Source: Caballeronia sordidicola (GTDB lineage Bacteria; Pseudomonadota; Gammaproteobacteria; Burkholderiales; Burkholderiaceae). From it: a DNA stretch of 64,000 nucleotides. A program made the position numbers and the translations under genes. Below are positions 17,314 through 26,571 of this stretch, in pieces (position 1 is the stretch's first letter; every line of letters starts with the position of its first letter). The stretch lies in NCBI RefSeq assembly GCF_000729995.1, contig NZ_JNFG01000009.1, positions 1-64,000 on the forward strand, read 5' to 3'. The notes under the pieces were generated by a model. The model was not told where the DNA came from and did no database searches. It saw only the letters and a list, made by a program, of their open reading frames with translations.

Positions 17314-18522
17314 GTGAAGGAGAATCTAATCGTCAGTGCGATACCGATTGGCATTGCTGCGACAAAACGAAAGACCAACGTGCGTTGGTTGATGCTTGGG
17401 TTGGTGTTTGTCGGGACGATCGTGAATTACCTCGACCGCACGAATATGTCCATTGTCGCGCCACTCATTTCGAAAGAGTTTGCGATTAGTCCCGTGGCGA
17501 TGGGTTTCCTCTTCTCCGCGTTCTCCTGGGCATTCGCTGTCGCGACGTTGCCTGGCGGCTACTTCCTCGATCGTTTTGGCACAAAAATAACCTACGGCGT
17601 GTGCCTGGCTGGCTGGTCGCTCATGACTGCCGTCCTGTCTCTTGCGGGCGGGTTCACGTCGCTCTTCGGCCTGCGCCTGGGCGTCGGCGCCGCGGAGGCG
17701 CCGGCATTCCCCGCCAACAACAAGCTTGTTACGGCGTGGTTCCCGCAGAAGGAACGCGGGGTGGCGGGCAGTGTCTGCTCGATGGGTGTCTACCTGGGCT
17801 CGGCTTTCCTTACGCCCGTCGAGTTCATCGTCGCATCGTCGTTCGGGTGGCGCGCCGTGTTTTTGCTGTCCGGCGCACTGGGTCTTGTCTGGGCGATCGT
17901 CTGGTTTATTGCTTATCGGGAACCGAGTGGTAGCCGGCGGGCAAACAAGGAGGAGCTTGCCTACATTCGCGAGGGGGGCGGTGTTGTCAGCAGTCCCGCG
18001 AAGGGCGAGCCGTTTCGCTGGGACCATTTTCGCAAGCTGGTCACTTTTCGTCAGATATGGGGCGTATGCATTGGGAAGTTTGCGGCGACCACCACGCTCT
18101 ATTTCTTTCTGACCTGGTTTCCGACTTACCTGATTCAGGCACGAGGCATGACCATGCTGCACGCGGGTGCTGCATCGATCGGCCCCTATCTAGCCGCAGC
18201 TGTCGGCGTGATGTTTGGCGGCTGGTGGGGCGACTGGATGATCGGGCGTGGCATCAGCGTGAATTTTGCGCGCAAGGCGCCGATGGTCATCGGGCTGCTG
18301 CTGACCGGTGCAATCGTGCTGGCGAATTTCACCAGTTCGAACCTCCTGGTGATTGTTATATTGTGCTTCGCATTTTTTGCACAGGGGATGTCATCGACAA
18401 ACTGGGTGGTGGTGTCGGAAATTGCCCCACACAATCTCGTCGGGATGACCGGGAGCGTAGTGAGTTTCGCAGGCAATCTCGCCGGCATCATCACACCGAT
18501 CACAATCGGGTACATCGTGTAA
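17314..18522 (+). CDS. MFS transporter, ACS (anion:cation symporter) family, 3' truncated
   Basis: The 402-aa product has the ACS start LVFVGTIVNYLDRTNMSIVAP, the A-motif-like segment GGYFLDRFGTK and about eleven visible membrane helices. It resembles hexuronate/tartrate-type 2-hydroxyacid transporters, fitting the Ldh fragment before it. I start at GTG 17314 with TAGGAGA upstream. The TAA at 18520 replaces what is Gln in relatives (GYIVQKTGSFE); after six more family-like codons the sequence switches to a threonine-dehydratase remnant. About 30 C-terminal residues, including the last helix, are lost, so function is doubtful. Confidence 0.75.
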   Translation: MKENLIVSAIPIGIAATKRKTNVRWLMLGLVFVGTIVNYLDRTNMSIVAPLISKEFAISPVAMGFLFSAFSWAFAVATLPGGYFLDRFGTKITYGVCLAGWSLMTAVLSLAGGFTSLFGLRLGVGAAEAPAFPANNKLVTAWFPQKERGVAGSVCSMGVYLGSAFLTPVEFIVASSFGWRAVFLLSGALGLVWAIVWFIAYREPSGSRRANKEELAYIREGGGVVSSPAKGEPFRWDHFRKLVTFRQIWGVCIGKFAATTTLYFFLTWFPTYLIQARGMTMLHAGAASIGPYLAAAVGVMFGGWWGDWMIGRGISVNFARKAPMVIGLLLTGAIVLANFTSSNLLVIVILCFAFFAQGMSSTNWVVVSEIAPHNLVGMTGSVVSFAGNLAGIITPITIGYIV

Positions 18523-18741
18523 AAGACCGGCTCGTTCGAATCGTCGAACGAAAGTAACGTACTTAGGGCGATGCGACTTGTTTTCGATGAGTTCCGCGTC
18601 GTCGTTGAACCAGGAGGAGCGGTCGGGCTGGCAAGTCTGCTGGCTAACCCTGAAATGTTACGAGGCAGAAGCGCCGTAGTAATAGCGTCAGGCGGAAACG
18701 TTGACCCGCAGCTATTCATCCGTGCGCTTCAGGAAACCTAG
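18523..18741 (+). pseudogene. Threonine/serine dehydratase 3' remnant joined to the MFS tail
   Basis: Directly after the MFS stop the same frame reads KTGSFE (the MFS tail) and then about 66 residues typical of the C-terminus of PLP-dependent threonine or hydroxyaspartate ammonia-lyases. These include VVVEPGGAVGLASLLANP and AVVIASGGNVDPQLF, with a normal TAG at 18739-18741. The EPGGAV motif and the SGGNVD strand are diagnostic. The catalytic Lys domain is absent. The junction near 18541 is a deletion fusion of two unrelated genes. Confidence 0.85.
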
Positions 18742-18806
18742 TGTGTTTTGCCGAACGGTCTGAAGTAGCCAAAACCTGAGTTAATCATCCAGATAGGGGG
18801 GCACTA

Positions 18807-19220
18807 ATGCCATTGCCATTTCATTTCGCATTTCACGTGGTCGATCTCAACGCGTCACGAGAATTTTACTGCAACGTCATTGGATGCACCGAAGGGCGAA
18901 GCACAGCGACCTGGGTTGACATAGATTTTTTTGGACACCAATTGTCACTTCATCTTGGTCAGCCGTTTCAAACCTCGAATACAGGGGAGGTCGGTTCGCA
19001 TAGGGTGCCGATGCCTCACTTCGGGGCGATTCTTCCCATGCAGGAGTGGCACGTTCTCGCGGAGCGGCTAAGGAAGCATCATGTTTCGTTCGTTCTTGAA
19101 CCGAGCATTCGTTTCGCGGGAGAGCCCGGGGAGCAAGCCACCATGTTCTTCCTGGACCCGTCCGGAAATCCGATCGAGCTTAAGGGGTTCAACGAAATGG
19201 GCTCGGTCTTCTCGGTTTGA
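18807..19220 (+). CDS. VOC-family (glyoxalase/bleomycin-resistance fold) protein
   Basis: This 137-aa protein has two beta-alpha-beta-beta-beta modules: HFAFHVVDLNASREFYCNVIG in the first and the C-terminal FFLDPSGNPIELKGF, where Glu is the usual metal ligand. His6 or His9 and Glu in IELKG fit a metal site. The family includes lyases, dioxygenases and resistance proteins. GGGGGG at 18797-18802 precedes the ATG. It lies between the dehydratase remnant and a convergent porin. The substrate is unknown. Confidence 0.8.
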   Translation: MPLPFHFAFHVVDLNASREFYCNVIGCTEGRSTATWVDIDFFGHQLSLHLGQPFQTSNTGEVGSHRVPMPHFGAILPMQEWHVLAERLRKHHVSFVLEPSIRFAGEPGEQATMFFLDPSGNPIELKGFNEMGSVFSV

Positions 19221-19260
19221 GTTGGGACGTTGCCCTGCCTCCTTAGCGCGACAGAACCCT

Positions 19261-20436
19261 CTAGAACCGGTGACGTATCCCGACCACCGCGAGCGCCTGC
19301 TCGCGACTCGTACCGTAGAAGCCTTCGTCACTCACCGAGGCCGTTGCCGGCACCAGATTGTCCTGGTTACTGAGCGTGTTGCCGCTGGCTCTCTGATAGA
19401 CCGCGCTTAGGTAGATATCGGTTCTCTTGGAGAGGAGGTAATCCGCCCCGAGGGATACCTGGTTGTAGCTTGCCGATGCGCCTTCGCCCGTTGCTTTCGT
19501 ATAGTTGTAGCCGGCGGCCAGGAAGAGCGCCGGATTCACCGCGTAGTGGAGAAATCCCGAGCCGCTATTAAACGTTAGGGTCGCGTTGGAACCGAACTGA
19601 TGGAACTTCGAGTTGCTATATGCTGCACCTACGATCCAGGAACCAAACACGTAGTTCGCGCCGATCCGTCCAATCTCATTGGACGTAATGCCTTCAAACT
19701 GGACCACAGGGTTGTTATATAGAAGATTGTCAGCGCTGGTCGACGCAGTCATCGAGGGAGCGCCGTTGACCAGCGCTGCGGTGTTCTCGACTTTGCTGAT
19801 AGAGTAACCGCCGGCCACAGAGAACCCACCGTTCGTGTAAGAGGCGGCAAGACCGTAGAACCCGCCTGCCGAAACCGATCCGGCTATGCCGTTGAGCGCG
19901 GCCATTGCTTGGAACTGAAGGCCTGCGAAAGTCGGACTGACGTACTTTATCGAGTTGTTGATACGCAGGACGGCGTCATAGTTATCGACATTGCCGACTG
20001 TTGCGAAAAACGCGCCGAAGTAGATATCGGCGGTCAGCGGTCCCAGTAATTCCGTGACGGGGTCGTATTGTCGACCGACCGTCAGCGTTCCATACCGAGC
20101 GCTGGACAGTCCTACGTAGGCTTGATGGCCAAACTCGACGCCCGACGGGGACATGCTCCCCGTGCTCGGGTTGATGCTACTCTGAAGATTGAATATGGCA
20201 CTCAGATCTCCGCCAAGCGCTTCTGTCCCCTTCACGCCCCAGCCACTTGTTTGAATATTGTTATTGAGAAACCCCACCCGGTTGGTGCTCGTGGTCCCAC
20301 CAGCGTTGGTCACAAAACCTATGGCCGTATCGATGACGCCATAGAGCGTCACGCTGCTTTGCGCGTGGCAGACACCCGGCACGATGGTTGTCGAAAGAAC
20401 AACGCAGGGCAAGACTGCGGCTTTAAAATTCTTCAT
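19261..20436 (-). CDS. Outer-membrane porin, Burkholderia OmpC/Gram-negative porin family
   Basis: This 391-aa protein has an N-terminal signal peptide ending in CHAQSS, then SVTLYGVIDTAIGFVTNAGG, SGWGVKGTEALGGDLSAIF, GRQYDPVTELLGPLT and the terminal AVVGIRHRF with C-terminal Phe required for BAM assembly. This is the normal trimeric porin layout with 16 strands. The signal peptide start is somewhat irregular (MKNFKAAVLPCVVLSTTIVP). It is the first of three porin genes in the window, each next to a catabolic module, so it probably serves substrate entry. Confidence 0.93.
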   Translation of the reverse strand: MKNFKAAVLPCVVLSTTIVPGVCHAQSSVTLYGVIDTAIGFVTNAGGTTSTNRVGFLNNNIQTSGWGVKGTEALGGDLSAIFNLQSSINPSTGSMSPSGVEFGHQAYVGLSSARYGTLTVGRQYDPVTELLGPLTADIYFGAFFATVGNVDNYDAVLRINNSIKYVSPTFAGLQFQAMAALNGIAGSVSAGGFYGLAASYTNGGFSVAGGYSISKVENTAALVNGAPSMTASTSADNLLYNNPVVQFEGITSNEIGRIGANYVFGSWIVGAAYSNSKFHQFGSNATLTFNSGSGFLHYAVNPALFLAAGYNYTKATGEGASASYNQVSLGADYLLSKRTDIYLSAVYQRASGNTLSNQDNLVPATASVSDEGFYGTSREQALAVVGIRHRF

Positions 20437-21072
20437 GACTAGTCTCCTTGAGTGGATATTGATTTATTGAGATTTACTAAAAAACATTTCATGCAACGAG
20501 GTGTGCATGAGAAGCGGACACGATAGGCACGAGCTTCCATCAGAAGAATCGCACTACTAAAAGTAATCGTTTTTCATACACGAGCCGTACAGCTACTGCA
20601 CTATCTTCGATCGCTTCGGGTTTCACCGGGGACGTCGGATAACGTCTCCAGATAGCATCGTCGCGACGTCAGAATCGTTTCGGTATCCAAAATTACCGCG
20701 GACTGTGAAAAATCCGAATAATCCGGCAAATCTATACAACGCTGCGGCTTATGATAGAAATTCGCGCTTACCGAGTCCGCTGTCCATACTCCGCTCAAAC
20801 CTGCGCCAGTTTTCTTTCTGCACGACAGCCAAGTACAACTTCGTCCCGCCGGGTGGCAGAAAGTCGGCCGAAGCCGTCGTTCATAGTGCAATTCGAGAAC
20901 GACAGAAAAACTGTGCAAAAGCCGCCAATCGGAAACAAAATGCGAAGGTCACATTTGAATACGCTTGTGCTCACCTTGCATCAAGCGACTCGACGAATTC
21001 GCGACCTCCAACTGACTTACCTTACCAAAACATTGGACCCATACGCATGCGCGTCGACGGGTTTATGACATA
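20437..21072. other. Long intergenic region upstream of the porin
   Basis: About 640 bases without a supported gene. The part next to the porin is AT-rich and probably holds its promoter and leader. The frames in 20600-21060 are short, overlap one another on both strands and resemble no family. Confidence 0.4.
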
Positions 21073-22173
21073 TCAGCCGCCCCGGCCGATATAACCATAG
21101 AGCGGATCATTTGCGCCGCGTTGACCACGCAGGAACTTCGCGGCCGGATACTTTTCCCAGTACTTGAAGGTTTCCGGATCCATACGGCTCGCATCGAAGA
21201 TCACGTCGCGATGAACGATGGCCCAGCGGCCTTCGCGCTTCTCGAACTTGTCCAGATACCGGCCAACGATGGTGGCGTCCATGCCGTCCGTCATCTGACA
21301 CCAGGCGATGTGATACGTCTCGACGAAGGCGTGTTCGGCATCGCCAAACTCGCACAGGATGTTGCTGATGAAGTGCATCATGCCCTTGATCGGCGAGCCG
21401 GGTTTCGGGCGCGTGAACGAGACGACGTCGATGAACTCGGTGGCGAGGCCATCGAACATCCCGTGCCTCTCGGTCGCACCCGGGTGATAGCAGCCGTGAG
21501 CCAGTTCCGCATCCGCACGGTCGCCGGCGCGGGCGCGGCGGTACAGGACTTCTGCTATTTCCTGCTTGTCGAGCAGTTGCTGGACAGCTTCCGTACTCGA
21601 TCTATCCGACGGATCCGGCACACCGGCCACACTCGGCAAGCGGCCGCGCACAGCGCCGCCGAGCACATAGAGCGGGTCTCCCGGCGTGCGGTTGCCCATC
21701 AGTGCAACCGGCTGGGTCTGCGAGTCCCCAAACGGCTGCGTGGCGGGCATCACGCGCGACCAGTCATAGACGATGTCCCGGTGCTGTATCAGCCAGCGCC
21801 CGTCGCAACAGCGGAAGGTGTCGAGATAGCGTCCGCCGATGTGGAAGAAGACGCGTCCATCGCCTTCTGCATAGGTCTCGTGAGCCACGTGGTAGCTCTC
21901 GACAAAGACATCGCCATTGTCGAGAAATTCGAACAGCGCATTCCCAATGATGTGGAGCTTGCCGAAGCATTCGGGGCCTTTGAGCCGGGCGACTTCAAGG
22001 CCGTCGATGAAACCGTGCATGGGCCCCTGGTAAGTGCCGTGATTGTCCGTGCCGTCCTCGGGATGGCAGCCCTTCATCAGAACGGAATCGTAGCGATCGG
22101 CACCACGCGCCCGCGCATGGAGCAAGTCGATGATTTCCCGCTTTACCAGATAGTGTTCGAGTGCTTCGTTCAT
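21073..22173 (-). CDS. Tandem SnoaL/NTF2-like double-domain protein
   Basis: This 366-aa protein consists of two SnoaL-like (NTF2 superfamily) domains, about residues 1-175 and 200-366. Each opens with a KREIIDLLHARARGADR- or KQEIAEVLYRRARAGDR-type helix, continues with a His-bearing GCHP/CYHPGATERHG segment and closes with GRYLDTF...GRWLIQHRDIVYDW or GRYLDKF...GRWAIVHRDVIFD. The domain is found in limonene-epoxide hydrolase, dehydratase and cyclase-like enzymes. The second half is close to the separate 184-aa gene at 25105. The start overlaps the MFS stop (ATGA), so both belong to one operon. Confidence 0.8.
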   Translation of the reverse strand: MNEALEHYLVKREIIDLLHARARGADRYDSVLMKGCHPEDGTDNHGTYQGPMHGFIDGLEVARLKGPECFGKLHIIGNALFEFLDNGDVFVESYHVAHETYAEGDGRVFFHIGGRYLDTFRCCDGRWLIQHRDIVYDWSRVMPATQPFGDSQTQPVALMGNRTPGDPLYVLGGAVRGRLPSVAGVPDPSDRSSTEAVQQLLDKQEIAEVLYRRARAGDRADAELAHGCYHPGATERHGMFDGLATEFIDVVSFTRPKPGSPIKGMMHFISNILCEFGDAEHAFVETYHIAWCQMTDGMDATIVGRYLDKFEKREGRWAIVHRDVIFDASRMDPETFKYWEKYPAAKFLRGQRGANDPLYGYIGRGG

Positions 22174-23414
22174 TTGCGCGGCTCCGCGAGGACTTTGATT
22201 TCAGTCAGGGTTTCGGTTTGTGCTTTCGCGTAGCGACGCGGGTCCGGCATCATGAGCAGGATCGCTGCGCCAGCAAGGGTTCCGACGGTGGATACCCCCA
22301 GGGCGGTGGAATAGCTGCCTCCATCGGCAATCCGGCTGATCATCACGGGGCTCGCACCGGCCGAGAGAACGAGGCAGCCGTAGGCTAGGCCGTAGAGTTT
22401 CCCAAAGCTCGCCAGGCCAAAGTAACGCGAGATGCAATAGGCCATGATGTCCAGTTCGGCTCCGATCGTCAGGCCGATACCGAAGGCCGCAATCGCTATC
22501 AATGCCGGATTGGACTGAATCAGCAACGCACAGCCCATGCCGGAAATCGCAAAGGCGAATGCAGCAACACGGGGTGCGGCGAAGCGGTCCAACGCAACAC
22601 CCGAGCCGAGACGACCGGTGAGTACCGCCAGACCGATCAGGGACTGGACTTGTGCTGCACCTGCGGGTGTGAAACCCCGCTCACGCAACAGAATGATCAG
22701 GTGAAGCAGATAGCCGCCGCTGAAGAAGGGAGGCATAAGAAAACCGAGCAACATGATCCAGAAGAGCGGGCGGCGAAACGCCGAGAAGTCACCGCCGGCC
22801 CTTCTGGAGCCGCCTTGGGCCGCCCCTGAGTCGCCACGATCACTGCGGATGAGCAACAGGCCGCTGCCACCAAGGATGACGACCAGCGCGGCCATCACCC
22901 GATAGCCACCACGCCATCCCAGATACCCGATCGCCCATGTGGCCCAGATCGGCCCGGTGATCGCCATCAGGCCGAGCCCGCTGATCATGATGCCCAGGGC
23001 CAGGCCACGAGCGCGATCGAAACGCGCCGTCACCATCCGTGCAAATCCCGGCGGCGTCGTACCGACACCGAGAACTGCGAGCAGCGCGATGCACCCGGCG
23101 TAGACACTGTAATCAACCGGTACGGTGCTAAGGAGCGCGAACGCGAGTGCCTCCCCGAATATCGAGAAGGCGACGACGCGAAACGCGCCGAAACGATCCA
23201 TCATGGCACCTGCGATCGGTGCACAAACCGCGACGCTGGCCGACAGGATCAAAGTGGCTTGTGCCAGCTGATCCCGCGTGAAACCCACGTCGGTCAGCGT
23301 GTGAACAAATGCGCCACTCGTGTAGGCATAGAGGCCGATCGTGCCGGTCGCGGCGGCGATGGTGCATCCGGCCAGGGTCCGCCAATGATGGCGAAACTCA
23401 TGTAGGGTGGTCAT
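22170..23414 (-). CDS. MFS transporter (OFA/monocarboxylate-like)
   Basis: This 414-aa membrane protein has twelve predicted helices. It begins with a short polar head (HEFRHHWRTLAGCTI), with AGAMMDRFGAFRVV as the A-motif and RLGSGVALDRFAAPRV as its counterpart in the second half. The layout matches the MCT/OFA group that carries small carboxylates. It lies first in a pair with the tandem SnoaL protein (4-base overlap) and probably imports the pathway substrate. A ribosome-binding AGGAGA lies upstream of the start. Confidence 0.85.
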   Translation of the reverse strand: MTTLHEFRHHWRTLAGCTIAAATGTIGLYAYTSGAFVHTLTDVGFTRDQLAQATLILSASVAVCAPIAGAMMDRFGAFRVVAFSIFGEALAFALLSTVPVDYSVYAGCIALLAVLGVGTTPPGFARMVTARFDRARGLALGIMISGLGLMAITGPIWATWAIGYLGWRGGYRVMAALVVILGGSGLLLIRSDRGDSGAAQGGSRRAGGDFSAFRRPLFWIMLLGFLMPPFFSGGYLLHLIILLRERGFTPAGAAQVQSLIGLAVLTGRLGSGVALDRFAAPRVAAFAFAISGMGCALLIQSNPALIAIAAFGIGLTIGAELDIMAYCISRYFGLASFGKLYGLAYGCLVLSAGASPVMISRIADGGSYSTALGVSTVGTLAGAAILLMMPDPRRYAKAQTETLTEIKVLAEPRK

Positions 23415-23497
23415 TCATTTGTCTCCTGTGTCGATTGGAGTTAGCGCTTTAGCGAATACTCCGATCCCATGCAAGATGGTTGCTGTAGATTATTTAT

Positions 23498-24502
23498 TTA
23501 AACGTCGTGCCCGTGACGTTGACGATCAGATGAAAGCATCGGCGTAGCCTGTTCGAAGTTCGTAACGAAGTCATTGGGGACTTCCGGCCCCCAGACGTAA
23601 AACGAATCCTCCGGGGGGTGGTCGGCCGCGGGCCATTCAAGGTCATGCGGTATGAAGTCGATATCGAACGAGTACTCGGCGTAGCTGCCCCACGGGTCCC
23701 GGACGTAAAAGAAATAGTTCGACCCCAGCACGTGGCGCCCCACACCCCACCCACGGGCATAGCCTGCGGTGCGCATTTGCTCGCTACCGCTTCCGACTTC
23801 GTCGACGCTACCCACGTCCCAACTGGTGTGGTGCAGCCCGGGCGCGTCCGACCTGGCGAAAGCGATGAGATGATGGTCGCTGCCGTGCGGTCCGTGTATG
23901 AATGCGATGCCATCGCCGGACCGGTCGGAGAGCCGCAGGCCCAGGACCTCCTCCGAGAACCTGAGCATGCGCACGACGTCGGGGGTGAAGAGCAGCACAT
24001 GAGACAGCGTGCGCGGCCGAACCTGCGGCACCTGACTCCGGGCCGGCGCCGCGCCTTGGCATGGGCTGACCTGACGGGCTGCAAGCGGCCGGCACTTCTC
24101 GCTCGGCGATACCTTGTCGGCGACGACGATCTGCAGGGGTACGCCGTCTGGCGTGCAAAGCCAGAGCCCGCCGCCATCCGACAGGTGGTGCGCCGCGGTG
24201 CCGATGCCTCGTGATGCGATACGCTCCTGCATCGCATCGAGATCGCTGGCGTAGATGCCCATACGCAGGTATTGCAACTGCTTGGGCTGCCTCGACGCGT
24301 AGACCGACATCCAGCAGTGCTGACCGCCGTGCGTGTACACGTCCAACCGCTCGCCGACGCGCCGCACGTCGAGCCCGAAGGCCGTATAGAAGCGTTCTGC
24401 CTCGCCCAGTTCCGGCACCGTGAAGACGACGCAGTCGACGGAATGCACACCGACGGCATTCTCTCGGCGCGTCTGCAGATTGATCACACTTTGATGATTC
24501 AC
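23498..24502 (-). CDS. VOC-family extradiol dioxygenase-like protein
   Basis: This 334-aa two-domain protein has the layout of type I extradiol (catechol 2,3-dioxygenase) enzymes. The C-terminal catalytic domain has the ligand trio His in LSHVLLFTPD, His in LHHTSWDVGS and Glu in SYAEYSFDID, the 2-His-1-carboxylate iron site. The N-terminal domain (VDCVVFTVPELGEAERFYTA) is the structural one. Between them, at about 130-165, is a low-complexity linker. It probably cleaves the ring of a dihydroxylated aromatic made by the FAD hydroxylase at 28750. The substrate is unknown. Confidence 0.8.
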   Translation of the reverse strand: MNHQSVINLQTRRENAVGVHSVDCVVFTVPELGEAERFYTAFGLDVRRVGERLDVYTHGGQHCWMSVYASRQPKQLQYLRMGIYASDLDAMQERIASRGIGTAAHHLSDGGGLWLCTPDGVPLQIVVADKVSPSEKCRPLAARQVSPCQGAAPARSQVPQVRPRTLSHVLLFTPDVVRMLRFSEEVLGLRLSDRSGDGIAFIHGPHGSDHHLIAFARSDAPGLHHTSWDVGSVDEVGSGSEQMRTAGYARGWGVGRHVLGSNYFFYVRDPWGSYAEYSFDIDFIPHDLEWPAADHPPEDSFYVWGPEVPNDFVTNFEQATPMLSSDRQRHGHDV

Positions 24503-24520
24503 GACAGCCTCCGAAGCGGC

Positions 24521-25108
24521 TCAGCGCCGACCTATGGCGGCGGCGATGGCCGGATCCAGCGCACCGTCCGTCAGCACGAAGAGGAGGCGGCACGGCCGGC
24601 CGGATCGATTGGCCCACGCGTGATTCGTGCCCCGCTGAATCACGACGCTGCCAGCGGCCAACGTCACGTCCGAATCGTCGAGGATGAGCGTGATCTCGCC
24701 TTCGATGACCACGCCGTAGTCGACCGTTTGCGTTCGGTGCATGAGCGGGTGCGGAGAGTCGGCCGTGACGGTCGACGCCGACGCATCGCCGGTCTGGCCG
24801 AAGGCGGCGCTCATCTTCTTCGCGCCGTGGGCAAGAAATTCCGGCGTGTCGACCGGCACATCGACAAAGCGAAATCGCGTCCCCATGCGGGGCGGCGCAA
24901 GCAGCAATGGTCCGATGGTGGGATCGCTGCCGTTGTCGATAGGCGCTGGCGCACCGCTCGTGCTCCAGACCTCGTGGAACAGCGTGCCCGGAATTGCTGC
25001 CAGTTCGACGACGGTGGTCAGCGGTCCGTCGGAACTGACGATTGCCTTGCCATTTTCATCGTGTCCGGTGACTACGCGGCGAATATCAGGGAATTGCGAA
25101 GTGTTCAT
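24521..25108 (-). CDS. Cupin-domain protein
   Basis: This is a 195-aa single cupin. The conserved barrel lies in the second half: HRTQTVDYGVVIEGEITLIL and then VVIQRGTNHAWANRSGRPCR, giving the usual two motifs with His for metal binding. The first part (HEVWSTSGAP) is the variable N-terminal region seen in cupins of aromatic-catabolism clusters. Its start overlaps the stop of the SnoaL gene by four bases, indicating coupled translation. It may be a dioxygenase, isomerase or hydrolase of the pathway; the specific reaction is not readable. Confidence 0.82.
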   Translation of the reverse strand: MNTSQFPDIRRVVTGHDENGKAIVSSDGPLTTVVELAAIPGTLFHEVWSTSGAPAPIDNGSDPTIGPLLLAPPRMGTRFRFVDVPVDTPEFLAHGAKKMSAAFGQTGDASASTVTADSPHPLMHRTQTVDYGVVIEGEITLILDDSDVTLAAGSVVIQRGTNHAWANRSGRPCRLLFVLTDGALDPAIAAAIGRR

Positions 25109-25659
25109 GATGCGATCTTCCCGGGTGAGTGCGTGCCCTCAGGGCCACGATGGGTGTAGATGTAGAGGGGGTCGCTTTCGCCGAGCTTTCCATACAGGTG
25201 CGGGGCGGCCGGATGTTCCTCCCAGAACTTGGCTGTTTCCGGCTCCGCCCGGCTCCAGTCGAAGATCACGTCCCGGTGTACGATCGCCCAACGGCCATCG
25301 CGCTTCTCGAACTTGTCGAGATAGCGGCCACCGATCGTCGCGTCGACGCCGTCCGTCATCTGGCACCAGGCCACGTAATAGGACTCGACGAACGCATGCA
25401 AGTCATCGTCGAACTCCGTGAGGATGTTGGTCACGGCGTGGACCATGCCTTCGGTCGGTGATCCGGGCTTGGGCCGGGTGGACGACAACGCGTCGATGAC
25501 CTTGGCAGCCAGCCCATCGAATTCGCCATGTCGCTCGGTCGCGCCGGCGTGATAGCACGCGTGCGCCAGTTCGGCATCGGACCGATCGCCTGCGCGCGCG
25601 TGGCGATATAGCACTTCGGCAATCTCCTGCTTGGCAAGCAGTTGTTGAATGGGATCCAT
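25105..25659 (-). CDS. SnoaL/NTF2-like protein (single domain)
   Basis: This 184-aa protein is close to the second half of the double-domain protein at 21073 (shared KQEIAEVLY, RARAGDR, GATERHG, TRPKPGSP, AWCQMTDG, GRYLDKFEKR, GRWAIVHRDVIFD). I start at 25659, where CGAGGTAA precedes the ATG, and rejected the longer frame running to 25920. It is the first gene of a run with cupin and extradiol dioxygenase. The two related genes suggest the family carries out two steps, or forms a mixed oligomer, in this pathway. Confidence 0.82.
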   Translation of the reverse strand: MDPIQQLLAKQEIAEVLYRHARAGDRSDAELAHACYHAGATERHGEFDGLAAKVIDALSSTRPKPGSPTEGMVHAVTNILTEFDDDLHAFVESYYVAWCQMTDGVDATIGGRYLDKFEKRDGRWAIVHRDVIFDWSRAEPETAKFWEEHPAAPHLYGKLGESDPLYIYTHRGPEGTHSPGKIAS

Positions 25660-25730
25660 GCATTTACCTCGATTGATGATGAACAGAATTCGAGAAAATC
25701 GTCCGGCGATCGCTTGCCCACGCGTGCCTC

Positions 25731-25870
25731 TCAGAGGTGATGTGCCATGCCGAAGTCGTAGGCGGTCGTCGCAGCGGAATCGATAAAGCGCGTGATCATG
25801 CCGCCCGCCGGCAACGCATCGGTTCTTGCCTGTGAAACGGCCACCTGAAAACGCTCCTCTTGTAGACAAG
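25731..25870 (-). pseudogene. 3' remnant of an unrecognised gene joined to the porin fragment
   Basis: In a different frame from the porin, this segment reads about 45 residues ending MITRFIDSAATTAYDFGMAH and a TGA at 25731-25733. It looks like a natural enzyme C-terminus, but I cannot name the family. No start is present. The junction with the porin fragment lies near 25870. Confidence 0.35.
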
Positions 25871-26500
25871 GCGCACCAATGTCTGTTGTGCAGCACCGGA
25901 TGTCGTCGTGTTGCCCTCACGGACGGAGATGCTGACCGCGCCCGAGAAGCCGCCTGTCGCGGGGGTGAAGTACTTCACCATATTACGGGTGTAGATGGCC
26001 GTGGTTTCGTTCTTGCCGACCGTGCCGAAGGCCGTTCGCAAGGGACCGTTTTGCGAAGTATCGTACAGGACCCCTGAGCTGCCCATGCCAATGTTCAACC
26101 ACGGATCGTTTTCGAACCACGCCACGTAGGTCGGATTCAGGTCGTAACCCATGCGCAGCGTGCCGTAGTCCTTATGGCCCAATTCTAGATAGGCGTCTCG
26201 GCTCCAAAACTGGCCGGGCACCGTCGCCGACCGTGCCGCTCCCGTATTGGGGAACATGACAGTCTCGAGCTTGAGGCCCGCGGACATGCTACCCCCGAGA
26301 TCCTCACGGCCGCGCAATCCTAACCGGCTGGTCCGGACACCGCCGCTGCTGAGGCTCGTGACGGACCCGAGACCTTGGTTGTCGACGTAGCGCACTCCGA
26401 GGTCGATGATGCTGTATAGCGTGACTGAGGATTGCGCGTAGGCAGCCGAAGTACAAAGGGTTGTGCAGGCCATTGCGCCTAACAAGATCTCTTTCAACAC
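25796..26500 (-). pseudogene. Porin, truncated (5' part only)
   Basis: The first about 205 residues are a Burkholderia porin: a signal peptide ending AYAQSS, SVTLYSIIDLGVRYVDNQG, RTSRLGLRGREDLGGSM, the LGHKDYGTLRMGYD loop and YTRNMVKYFTP. After SISVREGNTTTSG the frame runs into a non-porin tail (KRSVFRWPFHR) and stops. Intact relatives are about 370-390 aa and end in Phe; here the second half of the barrel is missing. It cannot form a normal porin. Confidence 0.85.
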
Positions 26501-26571
26501 ACACGTCTCCTGGATTTTTTTATTTTGAATCTACTTTTGCGTCGCTGGCTCGGCGGGATGGTGCTCGGGGA

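Noticed and set aside
21121..22233. Long plus-strand frame over the tandem SnoaL gene
   Set aside because: Mirror of the coding strand in GC-rich DNA; no ribosome-binding site or conserved motif.
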